Under the pieces are notes generated by a model. That model saw only the letters and a program-made list of their open reading frames with translations, had not been told where the DNA came from and did no database searches. 38,348 nt of DNA from Sporolactobacillus spathodeae (GTDB lineage Bacteria > Bacillota > Bacilli > Bacillales > Sporolactobacillaceae). A program made the position numbers and the translations under genes. The stretch covers positions 1-38,348 of the forward strand of contig NZ_JAFBEV010000025.1 of NCBI RefSeq assembly GCF_016908935.1, read 5' to 3'. Of this stretch, positions 17,511-26,911 are shown in pieces; position 1 is the first letter of the stretch; each line of letters starts with the position of its first letter.

Positions 17511-17553
17511 AAAAGGTTTCGCTGACCAAGTTCTGATCAGCGAAACCTTTTTT
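17511..17553. terminator. Terminator of zwf
   Basis: A 15-bp perfect stem AAAAGGTTTCGCTGA/TCAGCGAAACCTTTT with an 11-base loop and T tail lies 34 bases after the zwf stop; its flanking A run also makes it usable for dat on the other strand. Confidence 0.92.
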
Positions 17554-17623
17554 ATACGTTTGTATAAGATTTCAATGGATATAAAAAGGATACATCCGAC
17601 GCTTCACTCAATTTTCAATAAGT

Positions 17624-18478
17624 TCAAGACAAAGCGCCGGCCTTGACACGCTCCACTTCAGCTGAAAAAGCCGTAATTAGACGCCGTGTAATTGGGCCAG
17701 CTTCTCCATCCGCAATTGTCTGATCACCAATTTTAACAACTGCTGTCACTTCTTTGCCTGTACTCGTGATGAATACTTCATCTGCCGCAAGCAATTCATC
17801 AACTGTATAGTCACGTTCGATAACAGGTATCTGCAATTGTTCTGCCAACGCGAAGACGAAACGGCGCGTTATGCCGTTTAGAATAAAGTTGTTGGCTTCA
17901 TGGGTAATTAACTGTCCGTCTTTGACAATAAATACATTGCATGATGTGCCTTCTGTAACCGTATCGCCTCGATGCAATATCGCTTCATCAGCGCCCGAAT
18001 CAACTGCAGCCTGCTTTGCTAGTACATTGCCGAGCAAGTTAAGTGTCTTAATATCGCAACGCAGCCAGCGAATGTCATCCGCAAGAATTGATGAAATGCC
18101 ATGAGTCCTATCCGGGTCGCGAACCATTTCGGAAGCCGAACCAGTCAGCACAGGCGTCACGCCCTTTGGAAAATCGTGCTGGCGATGGTGGGCGCCACGT
18201 GTAATCTGGAAATAAACCAGGCCATCGTCAATCCCGTTACGTCGAACCAACTCTTTGATGTTTTCGGTCAGTTCGGCGGCGCTGTACGGAAGGTCCAATC
18301 TGAGTTCGCGTGCGCTGCGTACCAACCGTTCCATATGCCAGTCCATAAGGAAAAGATTGCCATTATAGACACGAATTGCTTCGTAAATGCCGTCTCCAAA
18401 TTGATAGCCACGATCTTCCATATCCACAAGCCCCTGCTCGCGTTGCAAAAATTTATCCTGATAAAGTATCACTGACAC
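17624..18478 (-). CDS. dat: D-amino-acid (D-alanine) aminotransferase
   Basis: This PLP enzyme of fold type IV interconverts D-alanine and D-glutamate with their 2-oxo acids and supplies D-amino acids for the cell wall. The motif 'VDMEDRGYQFGDGIYEAIRVYNGNLF' (about 18-43) and 'RWLRCDIKTLNLLGNVLAKQ', with the PLP-binding Lys144, match Bacillus Dat (Lys145). 'VTEGTSCNVFIV' and 'NGITRRFVFALAEQ' complete the cofactor site. The GTG at 18478 (284 residues) is preferred because AAGGGGG lies 8 bp upstream and the length equals known Dat. A longer ATG-led version from 18511 would place the ribosome site inside the gene. Confidence 0.94.
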   Translation of the reverse strand: MSVILYQDKFLQREQGLVDMEDRGYQFGDGIYEAIRVYNGNLFLMDWHMERLVRSARELRLDLPYSAAELTENIKELVRRNGIDDGLVYFQITRGAHHRQHDFPKGVTPVLTGSASEMVRDPDRTHGISSILADDIRWLRCDIKTLNLLGNVLAKQAAVDSGADEAILHRGDTVTEGTSCNVFIVKDGQLITHEANNFILNGITRRFVFALAEQLQIPVIERDYTVDELLAADEVFITSTGKEVTAVVKIGDQTIADGEAGPITRRLITAFSAEVERVKAGALS

Positions 18479-18600
18479 AATCTTGTCCCCCTTAGAAAAA
18501 CGATTCCTCATTTATTGTTAGTATATTCGATAATTTTCGAACAAACAATCATTATTTTGCTTTGGAGTCGCACAATCGGGGCAATAGAGACAATCCAAAT

Positions 18601-19362
18601 TTACCGATTGCTTCGAATTGCATCGAGCAATCTGGCACTCATCTGGCCGTACCCTGCCTTATTCGGGTGAAAATGGTCCGAATAAAGCAGCTTATCCCCT
18701 TTTCCAGCAAAAATGTCCTTTGTTGCGATAAAAGTGGTGTCAGGGAACTTTGCAGCAATTTTTGCACTGTCGCGATTCCAGTTATCCAAAATAGGTACAA
18801 AATCTTTATTCGCTTTACCAAAGTAATCTTCAAAGGGATTATAAAGGCCAAAGAAATAGACATGTGCATGCGGATTCAATGAATGGATATTCGTGAGTAT
18901 CCTTCTTAAATTTGCAGTGTAGCTTTTTTGTCGGCTTGTAAAATCTGATGCTTGTAAATCCATAAAATGTGCGCGCAGGACGCCAGCAATATCGTTCCCG
19001 CCAATTGTCATAAAAATCGTGTTCGCATGCTTCACAGAAGCTTGAACTTCTTTTCTTTGTAAGACTTTCAGAAGATTGTCTGTGGTATCGCCCATATGCC
19101 CGTAATCAGTGAATGTCACTGTCTTTACCACTTTTTCTTCTCTCAAAGCAGTTGCTGTCAGACCGGCGTAGCCTTTATCTTTTGGATCACCAACACCTTG
19201 TGTTAATGAATCTCCCAAAGCAACAATGCGATAATGATAAGAAATTGCTTTGTGAGACGTCTTCCTGGTGTTCGGTGTCTCTTTAGAAACATTAAAAAAA
19301 TAAATGAGAGCAGTTGCTGCAAACAGCAGCAACATTGCGGAAATTACATACTTCTTAATCAT
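18601..19362 (-). CDS. exported SGNH/GDSL-family hydrolase (YpmR-like)
   Basis: This 253-residue protein has an N-terminal membrane anchor or signal (residues 4-22, KYVISAMLLLFAATALIYFF). A GDSL hydrolase domain follows: block I 'VALGDSLTQGVGD' with Ser52, block III 'TIGGNDI', and block V 'SDHFHPN' holding the catalytic Asp-His. Such enzymes cleave esters of lipids or cell-surface polymers; the layout resembles B. subtilis YpmR, whose substrate is unknown. The start ATG has GAGGTGA at good spacing. It lies 23 bp downstream of the GrpB-type gene on the same strand and may share its transcript. Confidence 0.9.
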   Translation of the reverse strand: MIKKYVISAMLLLFAATALIYFFNVSKETPNTRKTSHKAISYHYRIVALGDSLTQGVGDPKDKGYAGLTATALREEKVVKTVTFTDYGHMGDTTDNLLKVLQRKEVQASVKHANTIFMTIGGNDIAGVLRAHFMDLQASDFTSRQKSYTANLRRILTNIHSLNPHAHVYFFGLYNPFEDYFGKANKDFVPILDNWNRDSAKIAAKFPDTTFIATKDIFAGKGDKLLYSDHFHPNKAGYGQMSARLLDAIRSNR

Positions 19363-19385
19363 TATTCACCTCAATGGAAAATCAT

Positions 19386-19907
19386 TCATTGGTTATACCA
19401 CCATGATAGTGCTTCATCCTCAATCCGCCGGATAGCTGCCTCTTTTCCGGAAGAATAGCTGTCACGATCATCTGGGAACGCCTCTGCCAATTGCTGCTTC
19501 AGCGCACCGTATAATTCTGCTATATCCGGATGCGTTCGTAAATAGTCTCGAAACGCTAGATGGCGGACGACATCTGGCGATCCCTCCTGATAAACGTGTA
19601 CCTGATAGCGATATTCACCAGATTCATCCAGCTTTTGAAATAAGTATCGTCCCGAATTTCCGTTAGCTACAAGCGATTGATAGCTTGCTTTCTCCATCTC
19701 TTTAAACGGGATATACGACTCATCAATTCGGACGACTTCCAGCAAGATATCTATCGTCGGTTTGGCGCATAGATTTGCTACGGCAGTACTGCCAATATGA
19801 TGGATGGCGGATAAATTTGGCTGGAAAATTCGGGTCAGCCGAGTCGCCTCGACATGAAAATCTTTTTCCCAATTGTTCTGAAAAGGAATAACTTTAACCT
19901 CACTCAC
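19386..19907 (-). CDS. GrpB/UPF0157-family protein (nucleotidyltransferase-fold)
   Basis: This 173-residue protein has the GrpB signature: 'YNQNWEKDF'-like start (PFQNNWEKDF), 'AIHHIGSTAVANLCAKPTIDILLEV' (about 34-58), and 'HVYQEGSPDVVRHLAFRDYLRTHPDIAELYGALKQQLA' (about 103-140). The GS..D.D pattern places the family in the nucleotidyltransferase superfamily, but no reaction has been firmly assigned. The GTG start at 19907 is preceded by AAGGAGA at 9 bp. Upstream (19908-20109) there is no gene. Confidence 0.9.
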   Translation of the reverse strand: MSEVKVIPFQNNWEKDFHVEATRLTRIFQPNLSAIHHIGSTAVANLCAKPTIDILLEVVRIDESYIPFKEMEKASYQSLVANGNSGRYLFQKLDESGEYRYQVHVYQEGSPDVVRHLAFRDYLRTHPDIAELYGALKQQLAEAFPDDRDSYSSGKEAAIRRIEDEALSWWYNQ

Positions 19908-20109
19908 GATTTTTCTTCTCCTTATTAGTGTTTCAGCAATTATTCTATCATGAGGGGCGCCTTCGAAAGGCTCTTTTGAAAAAAAAACTATTTTTATTGG
20001 ATTGTATCCTAGCGATCCTCCATATTATCCTAAATAAAAATACGCTGAAATATTGTGCGTGCATGAGGAGAAATGGACATAAGCATTCAGCATGATTTGT
20101 ATTCAATGT

Positions 20110-20134
20110 GCTTCGTCTACTCGCTTGCCGCGGG
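20110..20134 (+). repeat. Short dispersed repeat, copy 2
   Basis: Same orientation and 22/25 identity with 13831-13855 (GCTTCG, 4 variable bases, CTCGCTTGCCGCGGG). It is intergenic, downstream of the FbpB-like gene's terminator. Weaker relatives may lie at 3234-3256, 29747-29770 and 34779-34795. Confidence 0.5.
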
Positions 20135-20192
20135 TGTCCGTGCGTCTTTACTCCATTTTTTGTGCAGAGTCGAGTCATATGCCGTCATTTCC

Positions 20193-20239
20193 AAAAAAAA
20201 AGAGGGGTGAGGTCAAAAATCGACTACTCACCCCCCTTT
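20193..20239 (-). terminator. Terminator of the FbpB-like gene
   Basis: On the minus strand GGGGTGAG...CTCACCCC with an inner GTC/GAC pairing ends in nine T residues, about 20 bases after the stop codon. Confidence 0.85.
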
Positions 20240-20259
20240 CTATATTTTTGCCACAGCCT

Positions 20260-20382
20260 CTATTCCTTTAGGTCATGGCGCTTTTCGATCTTTTCCTCAA
20301 TCTGTTCCAGCATTTTTTCGCTGTCAAGAATTTCTAATTTATTGATTTTCATCAATTCTTCGAACGAATATTTCTTCTTCAT
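20260..20382 (-). CDS. FbpB-like mini-protein
   Basis: This 40-residue ORF reads 'MKKKYSFEELMKINKLEILD' and continues with a charged helix ending 'EEKIEKRHDLKE'. The pattern K-K-x-[ST]-F-E-E-L, then E-x-[IL]-L-x-[DS]-E and a C-terminal I-E-E-[KR]-[IL]-E-K-[KR]-H, is that of the Fur-regulated basic protein B (FbpB) family. In B. subtilis FbpB helps the sRNA FsrA repress iron-rich proteins. ATG 20382 has AAAGGA about 10 bp upstream, and a strong terminator follows. I see no clear Fur box in the 200 bp upstream, so iron control is not shown by the sequence. Confidence 0.7.
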   Translation of the reverse strand: MKKKYSFEELMKINKLEILDSEKMLEQIEEKIEKRHDLKE

Positions 20383-20594
20383 TTGACTCACATCCTTTCT
20401 CGCACCATCTATTTTACAACTATGTGAATTTTCTTATAGTTATATTTTTTCCCTAATTCTGAAATATAAAACGTTTTATTCATTCAAAATCAGGTCAATA
20501 ATTATTTCAGGTCCTTCTCTTGCCACAACCAGTATCTACTAACAAAATCTGCTAAAATGAGAAATGTAAGATTAACATTCAGGGGGCATTTTCA

Positions 20595-21965
20595 ATGGAT
20601 CAGCAATTGAACGAGTATCTGCAAAAGAACCGTGACAGTTATCTGAAGCAGATGATTGATTTTCTTTCGATCCCGAGCATCAGCTCGGATTCGACGCATC
20701 GGGCCGATGTCCGCCATGCTGCCGATTGGCTTGCTAATAATTTAAGTGACGGCGGCTTGGAACACGTTTCAATTATGGAGACGGAAGGTCATCCAGTCGT
20801 TTATGCCGATTACCTGCATGATACGTCAAAGCCGACCGTCTTATGCTATGGTCACTATGATGTGCAACCCGTCGACCCGATTGATAAATGGACAACCGAT
20901 CCGTTCAAACCGGAGATTAAAGATAATATTATCTATGGACGTGGCACAAGTGATGATAAGGGCCAGGTTTTTATGCTCGCAAAAATGGCGGAAACCATTC
21001 TTGCGGTAAAAGGCGATCTCCCGGTCAATATTAAATTCCTTTTTGAAGGTGAAGAAGAAATCGGTAGTGCCCATCTCGACGCCTTTGTCGACCAGCATAT
21101 CGATTTGCTGAAAGCCGATGTCTTGCTCGTCTCGGATACAACGATGATTGGTTTGAACGAACCTGCCGTCTGCTACGGATTGCGTGGGCTTTGCGGTCTT
21201 GAGGTTCGACTGCACGGTGCAAAGGGTGATTTACATTCTGGGGTTTACGGCGGTGCTGTCCAGAATACCTTGCATGCTATGGTTGCGTTGATGGCATCAC
21301 TGCACGAAAAAAGCGGAAAAATCGCCATTGAAAGTTTTTATGACGATGTTGCGCCATTAAGTGCGGATGAGAAAAAAACATGTGATGAACTGTCCAATGA
21401 CACCGCATTGATGCAAGAATTGCATGTCAACGCGCTAGTCGGTGAACCGGACTATTCAACCGTCGCACGAATTTGGGCACGACCAACCGTTGAGATCAAC
21501 GGACTATTCGGAGGGTTCGAGGGAGAGGGGCTGAAAACAGTTATCCCTTCAACAGCCACCGCAAAAATCACATGTCGTTTGGTCCCTGATCAAGACCCTG
21601 CTGTGATTGGCGCACTCATGAAAAGACACCTGCAAAAGCACCTGCCTGCTGGTGTCACTCTAGATGTGCAGCTCTTAGATCACGCCGAACCGTTTGCCAT
21701 GCCGCTCAATCATCCGACATTGAAAGCGGCTGGTAAGGCACTAAAAGATGCTTTTGAAACGGAACCCATTTTTTCACGTCAAGGCGGTTCCGTACCGATT
21801 GTCAATACATTTCATAATAAATTAGGTACGGCTCCGGTACTGATGGGATTCGGACTTGATACAGAAAACTTCCATGCACCGAATGAGCATTTCCATCTTG
21901 CCAACTACGATCGCGGTCTTCGCGCGCTGATATCCTTTTTGTACGCACTTCCTGAAACCATGTAA
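20595..21965 (+). CDS. M20-family metallodipeptidase
   Basis: This 456-residue zinc peptidase is of the M20 (ArgE/DapE/CNDP-like) dipeptidase group. Metal and catalytic motifs are visible: 'YGHYDVQPVDP' (about 86-96), 'GRGTSDDKGQ' (about 117-126) with the bridging Asp, 'FEGEEEIGS' with the catalytic Glu pair (about 151-159), 'DTTMIG', and near the end 'DTENFHAPNEHFHL' with the last His ligand. It probably cleaves dipeptides in the cytosol. AGGGGG precedes ATG 20595 at about 9 bp. Upstream a TTGCCA-17-CAAAAT promoter or an extended -10 TGCTAAAAT (20549-20557) would serve. A strong terminator follows. Confidence 0.92.
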   Translation: MDQQLNEYLQKNRDSYLKQMIDFLSIPSISSDSTHRADVRHAADWLANNLSDGGLEHVSIMETEGHPVVYADYLHDTSKPTVLCYGHYDVQPVDPIDKWTTDPFKPEIKDNIIYGRGTSDDKGQVFMLAKMAETILAVKGDLPVNIKFLFEGEEEIGSAHLDAFVDQHIDLLKADVLLVSDTTMIGLNEPAVCYGLRGLCGLEVRLHGAKGDLHSGVYGGAVQNTLHAMVALMASLHEKSGKIAIESFYDDVAPLSADEKKTCDELSNDTALMQELHVNALVGEPDYSTVARIWARPTVEINGLFGGFEGEGLKTVIPSTATAKITCRLVPDQDPAVIGALMKRHLQKHLPAGVTLDVQLLDHAEPFAMPLNHPTLKAAGKALKDAFETEPIFSRQGGSVPIVNTFHNKLGTAPVLMGFGLDTENFHAPNEHFHLANYDRGLRALISFLYALPETM

Positions 21966-21972
21966 AACATAC

Positions 21973-22016
21973 AGAAAAGCCTTTCGAAGAATAAAATTCG
22001 AAAGGCTTTTCTTTTT
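21973..22016 (+). terminator. Terminator of the M20 dipeptidase gene
   Basis: A 16-bp perfect stem AGAAAAGCCTTTCGAA/TTCGAAAGGCTTTTCT with an 8-base loop and a T tail. Confidence 0.93.
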
Positions 22017-22156
22017 ACGCGACGAACAAGCAAAAGTCTGCGAAGCTTATCAAACATTTTGTTCCCGTAAGCGTCAGCCGCTGACGGAGTTTGTACGCAA
22101 ATTTTTAAACAAGAAGCCGCTAAGAACGATTACTTGATCGGGTTAATATCATTTAT

Positions 22157-22188
22157 AAAAGGACTGTCCGCGTACGGACAGTCCTTTT
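22157..22188. terminator. Strong hairpin with A/T flanks, probably terminating acnA
   Basis: AAAAGGACTGTCCG/CGGACAGTCCTTTT is a perfect 14-bp stem with a CGTA loop and is terminator-like on both strands. It lies about 190 bases beyond the acnA stop and 140 beyond the dipeptidase terminator. Between them only a short palindrome CGTCAGCCGCTGACG (22072-22086) is seen, and no gene. Confidence 0.7.
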
Positions 22189-22378
22189 CAGATGAAGAAG
22201 ATGAAAGGGAATCATACTTTATGAAGCGTTCTTACAGAGTTGCTTAATAAAACAAGCAAGACACATTGTCGCAATCTAATGTTTCCAATGGAACCGTCTC
22301 CCCCGAAGGATGCTCAATTGATGAAAGGCTTTCGTTCTCCTTCACAAATTAGTTTATCCAGATAGCTGAAACACATAC

Positions 22379-25120
22379 TCAAATTTTTTCGTTTAATTTG
22401 CGACGCAGAATTGTCTGCAGAATGCCGCCATTTCGGTAATAATCAATTTCAACCTCGCTATCAAATCGCACAACGACGTCGAATGCTGTTGTTGTGCCGT
22501 CTTCACTCACCGCTTTGGCATGTAGAATCTGGCCCGGTTTAACTGTTTCATCGAGTGAAATCGTGATTTTTTCTTTACCCGTAAGGCCCAGTTTATCCGC
22601 ATTCTTACCATCGACAAACTGGAGCGGCAACACGCCCATCATAACGAGATTACTTCGGTGAATCCGTTCAAAGCTCTCAACAATAACGGCTTTGATACCA
22701 AGCAGATTCGTTCCTTTAGCCGCCCAATCACGGGAACTACCCATCCCGTAATCCTTGCCGCCGAGCACGACCAAACCAACTCCGTTTTCTTTGTACTTCA
22801 TTGCCGCATCATAAATCGGCATCACTTCCCCAGTTGGCCAATAGGTCGTATAGCCGCCTTCAGTACCCGGAGCAATCTGGTTACGGATACGTACATTGGC
22901 GAATGTTCCACGCATCATCACTTCATGATTGCCGCGGCGTGACCCATAGGAGTTGAAATCAACACGTTGGACATTATTGCCAAGCAGAAATTGTCCTGCT
23001 GGGCTTTTCGGCGCAATCGAGCCCGCTGGAGAAATATGATCAGTGGTTACGGAGTCTCCAAATTTTCCGATCACCTGTAAATCAAGCAACGGTTTAATTT
23101 CGTTAAGCTCCGCTGTAAGATTTTCAAAGAAAGGCGGATTCTGGATATATGTCGAATTTGGATCCCAATCGTAAAGCTCGCCTTCGCTCGTTTGAATCGC
23201 ATTCCAACGATCATTCTCCGAAAAAACACGACCATACTCCTTTTCAAACATATCCGGCGTCACGGAACGGCTCATCAACTCGTCAATTTCATCGCTACTT
23301 GGCCAGATATCCTTGAAATAAACATCATTTCCATCTTTATCCTTACCAAATGAATCATGCGCCATATCAAAGTCCACCGTTCCAGCTAGAGCATAGGCGA
23401 CTACAAGCGGTGGTGAAGCTAAATAATTTGCGCGAATCAATGGATGAATCCGGCCTTCAAAATTGCGGTTGCCCGATAATACAGCAGAGACTGTCAGGTC
23501 TTGATCGACAATCGCTTTTTCCACTTCGATTGGCAGCGGACCAGAATTACCGATGCACGTTGTACAACCATAGCCGACAAGGTTGAAACCAAGCTGATTC
23601 AAATAAGGGAAAAGTCCTGCTTTCTCCAAATAATCCGTCACAACTTTTGATCCTGGCGCCAAACTTGTTTTGACATAGCTTGGAACAGTCAGCCCTTTTT
23701 CCACAGCCTTCTTCGCGACGAGGCCTGCTCCAATCATAACGCTCGGGTTGCTTGTATTTGTACAGCTTGTTATCGCCGCAATAACAACAGCACCTGTGCT
23801 GAGCGCCGTTTCTTTACCATCCGAATGCTTGACAATAGATGATTTGCTCAATTCATCCTTGCCCAATCCAAAACCGTGATTGCCAGCTGGTCGTGTCAGT
23901 GAAGCCTCAAATTCCTCTTTGAGGTGGTCGATCGCAATCCGATCCTGAGGACGCTTAGGTCCTGATACAGAAGGCTGAACATCGGAAAGATCCAAATCAA
24001 TCACTTTTGTAAAATTCGGTTCTTCAGAGTCTGGACGATAAAAAAGACCGTTTGCCTCACAATAATCTTTAACAAGTTGCACCTGCTGACCAGAACGTCC
24101 GGTTAGTGCAAGATAGTTCAGAGTGACCTGATCAACTGGGAAGAAGGTGGCTGTTGCACCGTTCTCCGGCGACATATTCGAAATCGTTGCGCGATCTGCA
24201 AGCGACATCTGTGAGAGGCTCGGTCCGAAAAATTCGACAAACTTGCCGACAACACTCTCTTCACGAAGTATCTGTGTGACACGAAGCGCAAGATCTGTCG
24301 CTGTTGTTCCTTCTGGAAGCTGACCGGTAATACGGACACCGATCACTTCAGGCACAGGAAAATAAGAAGGCTGACCAAGCATGCCGGCCTCAGCTTCGAT
24401 ACCACCGACACCCCACCCTAAGACGCCGAGTCCGTTGATCATTGTCGTGTGAGAATCCGTGCCGACAAGGGTATCCGGATAAGCAATAGGGGTTCCATCA
24501 GCCTCTTCAGATTGAAGCACAACCGATGCCAGGTATTCTAAATTAACCTGATGGACAATACCTGTCGCTGGCGGCACCGCGCGGAAATTCTGAAAAGATT
24601 TCTGCGCCCACTTCAAAAATTTATAACGTTCACTGTTTCGTTCAAATTCGCGATCCATATTGAATTTTAGCGCATCGTTGCTCGCAAAACGATCGACTTG
24701 AACGGAGTGATCAACAACAAGATCAACGGGTTTCTCCGGGTTGATTTTCGCGGGATCGCCACCGAGATCAGCCATCGCCTTGCGGAGTGACGCCAGATCA
24801 ACCACTGCCGGGACGCCGGTAAAATCTTGCAGGACAATACGTGCAGGATTAAAAGGGACATCGATGCTCCGATCCAGCTTGCTTGTCCCCCACCTTGCCA
24901 GGTTTTCAACATGTTCCTTTTTTATCGTCGATCCATCGCACTGTCGTAAAACCGCTTCCAATAAAACTTTTATTGAATAGGGAAGCTTACCAATGTCACC
25001 GTATGATTGCAACGCATTCAGCTGGTAGTACGTATACGCTTTACCGCCGCTCGAAAAAGTTTGACGTGCATGAAACATATCATTCTGTCCCGCAGCCTTT
25101 CTGTCTGCCGTCGTTGCCAT
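22379..25120 (-). CDS. acnA: aconitate hydratase (aconitase A)
   Basis: AcnA (CitB) isomerises citrate to isocitrate through a 4Fe-4S cluster. In Bacillus the apo-form also binds mRNA. The 913-residue protein has the aconitase-A layout: '[28 protein letters not shown]' (about 205-232), cluster Cys in '[19 protein letters not shown]' and '[14 protein letters not shown]', '[14 protein letters not shown]', and the C-terminal swivel '[14 protein letters not shown]...[18 protein letters not shown]'. ATG 25120 is preceded by GAGGGTG. A promoter is at 25164-25192. Its neighbours are unrelated, so it forms a single unit. Confidence 0.97.
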   Translation of the reverse strand: MATTADRKAAGQNDMFHARQTFSSGGKAYTYYQLNALQSYGDIGKLPYSIKVLLEAVLRQCDGSTIKKEHVENLARWGTSKLDRSIDVPFNPARIVLQDFTGVPAVVDLASLRKAMADLGGDPAKINPEKPVDLVVDHSVQVDRFASNDALKFNMDREFERNSERYKFLKWAQKSFQNFRAVPPATGIVHQVNLEYLASVVLQSEEADGTPIAYPDTLVGTDSHTTMINGLGVLGWGVGGIEAEAGMLGQPSYFPVPEVIGVRITGQLPEGTTATDLALRVTQILREESVVGKFVEFFGPSLSQMSLADRATISNMSPENGATATFFPVDQVTLNYLALTGRSGQQVQLVKDYCEANGLFYRPDSEEPNFTKVIDLDLSDVQPSVSGPKRPQDRIAIDHLKEEFEASLTRPAGNHGFGLGKDELSKSSIVKHSDGKETALSTGAVVIAAITSCTNTSNPSVMIGAGLVAKKAVEKGLTVPSYVKTSLAPGSKVVTDYLEKAGLFPYLNQLGFNLVGYGCTTCIGNSGPLPIEVEKAIVDQDLTVSAVLSGNRNFEGRIHPLIRANYLASPPLVVAYALAGTVDFDMAHDSFGKDKDGNDVYFKDIWPSSDEIDELMSRSVTPDMFEKEYGRVFSENDRWNAIQTSEGELYDWDPNSTYIQNPPFFENLTAELNEIKPLLDLQVIGKFGDSVTTDHISPAGSIAPKSPAGQFLLGNNVQRVDFNSYGSRRGNHEVMMRGTFANVRIRNQIAPGTEGGYTTYWPTGEVMPIYDAAMKYKENGVGLVVLGGKDYGMGSSRDWAAKGTNLLGIKAVIVESFERIHRSNLVMMGVLPLQFVDGKNADKLGLTGKEKITISLDETVKPGQILHAKAVSEDGTTTAFDVVVRFDSEVEIDYYRNGGILQTILRRKLNEKI

Positions 25121-25163
25121 CTCGACACCCTCTCAACATTTTCATTTTTATTAACCTAGCTTT

Positions 25164-25192
25164 ATCTTATCGGAAACCGCTTCATATGTAAA
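25164..25192 (-). promoter_or_regulatory. Sigma-A promoter of acnA
   Basis: Minus strand TTTACA (25187-25192), 17-bp spacer, TAAGAT (25164-25169). The spacer carries GAAGCGGTTTCC, vaguely like a CcpA site but mis-spaced. The remaining intergenic stretch to 25281 holds no gene. Confidence 0.5.
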
Positions 25193-25281
25193 ATTAATAA
25201 ACCGTAAGCAGGTATATCAGTTAAATTTGGCATAGCCAACTCCTATTTCCAGCAGAAGTCCTATACTTTTTTTCTCATAAG

Positions 25282-25304
25282 AAAAACTTGGCTCAACGCC
25301 AAGT
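25282..25304 (-). terminator. Terminator of the nag operon
   Basis: ACTTGGC/GCCAAGT with a 5-base loop and TTTTT on the minus strand, 124 bases after the nagR stop. The intervening 25305-25427 shows no supported gene. Confidence 0.75.
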
Positions 25305-25427
25305 CATTTTTTCATTGAATATGTTCCGTTATGCTGTTTCCGCAAGGCAGCAAAACGCCTTCGCTGCATTTTTAGTTTTTCTTTAGAAAAAGCAAGGAGA
25401 GTAGCAAATCCCCTAAGGCGTAAGGGT

Positions 25428-26156
25428 TCAGCGCCGTGGAATAGAGAGCGTAAATTTATAGCGATCGGCCCGGTAGAGCGACTGAGTATACTCGAGACGT
25501 TCGCCGCTCCTTGAAAATGTGAGACGCCCAATAAGCAGTATCGGTAAATTCTCTGGTATTTCAAGCAACTCCGCTTCTTTCTTGCTGACAAGTACCGCTT
25601 CAAATGATTGCTCAGCATGATCAATAGCAAAACCCAATTTTTGTTCAAAATAATCATAAAGCGAATGCTCCATGTCCGCAGCGGTGAGATTGGGCACAAT
25701 GGCTGACGGGACAAATGAAGTATCAATTGCCAATGACTCATGGTTGGCACGCCGAATTCTTTTTATGATAAAAATGGGATCACCTACATCCAACCCGAGA
25801 AATCTAGAAGTCCTTTCATCGGCTAGGACCTTTTTGAATTCAAGAAGCTTACTTGTAGGGTTCAAACCGCGCAACCGCATATCTTCTGAAAATCCATTAA
25901 CGCTGTTGAGTTGCTTCTCGATTTTCTGGTCACCGGAAATGAATGTGCCCTTACCTTTTATCCGGATCAGCACGCCGGCATTGACAAGATTTGAAAGTGC
26001 CTGGCGCACGGTCATTCGTGAGACTTGAAAACGTTCCGTCAGTTCGCGTTCTGTCGGAATCTGTTCGCCCGCTTTCAATTGTTTCTGATCGATAAGCTTT
26101 TTTAAATATTGTTCAATCTGGTAGTACACAGGTACCGGCGATTGACGGTCAATCAT
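25428..26156 (-). CDS. nagR: GntR/HutC-family repressor of N-acetylglucosamine utilisation
   Basis: This 242-residue regulator has an N-terminal winged helix ('GEQIPTERELTERFQVSRMTVRQALSNLVNAGVLIRIKGKGTFIS', about 30-74) and a C-terminal UTRA effector domain (about 88-235: 'GFSEDMRLRGLNPTSKLLEF...', '...RYTQSLYRADRYKF'-type end). It matches NagR (YvoA) of B. subtilis, which is relieved by glucosamine-6-phosphate or GlcNAc-6-phosphate. The start overlaps the nagB stop (26153-26156, ATGA), so it is the last gene of nagA-nagB-nagR. Its likely target is the large palindrome at 28108-28139, giving autoregulation. Confidence 0.93.
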   Translation of the reverse strand: MIDRQSPVPVYYQIEQYLKKLIDQKQLKAGEQIPTERELTERFQVSRMTVRQALSNLVNAGVLIRIKGKGTFISGDQKIEKQLNSVNGFSEDMRLRGLNPTSKLLEFKKVLADERTSRFLGLDVGDPIFIIKRIRRANHESLAIDTSFVPSAIVPNLTAADMEHSLYDYFEQKLGFAIDHAEQSFEAVLVSKKEAELLEIPENLPILLIGRLTFSRSGERLEYTQSLYRADRYKFTLSIPRR

Positions 26157-26905
26157 TCAGTTGCTCCTGCCTTTATTTTTGATTTAGAGAGGGCTTCTCG
26201 ATCAGCAATCACAGTCACATCGGGATGCATCAGCAGTGCCGAAGCTGGAAAAGCTGGATCCGGTCCATTTAGCGATAAGAGCCTTCCCATCGCATCGGCT
26301 TTGCTGCTTCCCGATACAATCAACAAGATTGCTCTACTTTTCAAAATGGTGCCGATGCCCATTGTAATCGCTTGTTTTGGAACTTCTTCCTCAGAATGAA
26401 AATAGCGAGCATTCGCTTTCCTTGTAGATTCGGATAATTTGACAAGATGGGTGCCCGCATCAAAAGGCGTGCCAGGTTCGTTAAAGCCGATATGTCCGTT
26501 ACGGCCAATTCCCAGTAATTGCAAATCGATACCGTTCAGTTCATTGATCATGCGATCATAGCGAACACACGCATCACTTGGAGAAGAAGCTATTCCATCC
26601 GGCAAATGGCAATTGTCAAAAGATATATCTATTTTATCAAATAAATTTTGTTTCATGTACATTCGGTAACTATTCGGATCCGCTGAGGACAAGCCGACAT
26701 ATTCATCCAGATTCACTGTTCGGACATTTCTAAAACTTATCGCCTTCTTGTTATATTCTTCTACAAGCAAGCGATACGTTTCCTTCGGTGTACCCCCCGT
26801 GGCTAGCCCAAGAACGAGTTTCGGATTACGGCGAACCGCATCACCGATTTGTTTTGCAGCGTATGCGCTCATTTCTGCGGCATCTTTGACACAAATCAAT
26901 TTCAT
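26153..26905 (-). CDS. nagB: glucosamine-6-phosphate deaminase
   Basis: NagB converts glucosamine-6-phosphate to fructose-6-phosphate and ammonia. The 250-residue protein shows 'VLGLATGGTPKETYRLL' (about 32-48), 'VNLDEYVGLSSADPNSYRMYM' with the general-base Asp-Glu pair, 'LLGIGRNGHIGFNEPGT' (about 131-147, with the loop His) and 'ITMGIGTI'. It lies 6 bp after nagA and overlaps nagR, so the three genes are one transcript. It has the short Bacillus-type length without the allosteric C-terminal extension of the E. coli enzyme. Confidence 0.97.
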   Translation of the reverse strand: MKLICVKDAAEMSAYAAKQIGDAVRRNPKLVLGLATGGTPKETYRLLVEEYNKKAISFRNVRTVNLDEYVGLSSADPNSYRMYMKQNLFDKIDISFDNCHLPDGIASSPSDACVRYDRMINELNGIDLQLLGIGRNGHIGFNEPGTPFDAGTHLVKLSESTRKANARYFHSEEEVPKQAITMGIGTILKSRAILLIVSGSSKADAMGRLLSLNGPDPAFPASALLMHPDVTVIADREALSKSKIKAGATE

Positions 26906-26911
26906 TTGTAT

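Noticed and set aside
19948-20178. 76-codon minus-strand frame over the repeat region
   Set aside because: It runs across the dispersed repeat, is rich in Arg and Cys in a shadow-like way, and has no ribosome site.
22072-22086. Palindrome CGTCAGCCGCTGACG between the dipeptidase and acnA
   Set aside because: Short, without T run or gene context; too little to assign a role.
25304-25750. 148-codon minus-strand frame overlapping nagR
   Set aside because: It is an out-of-frame shadow of the well-supported nagR, and its own tail beyond nagR (25307-25427) has no ribosome site or recognisable product.
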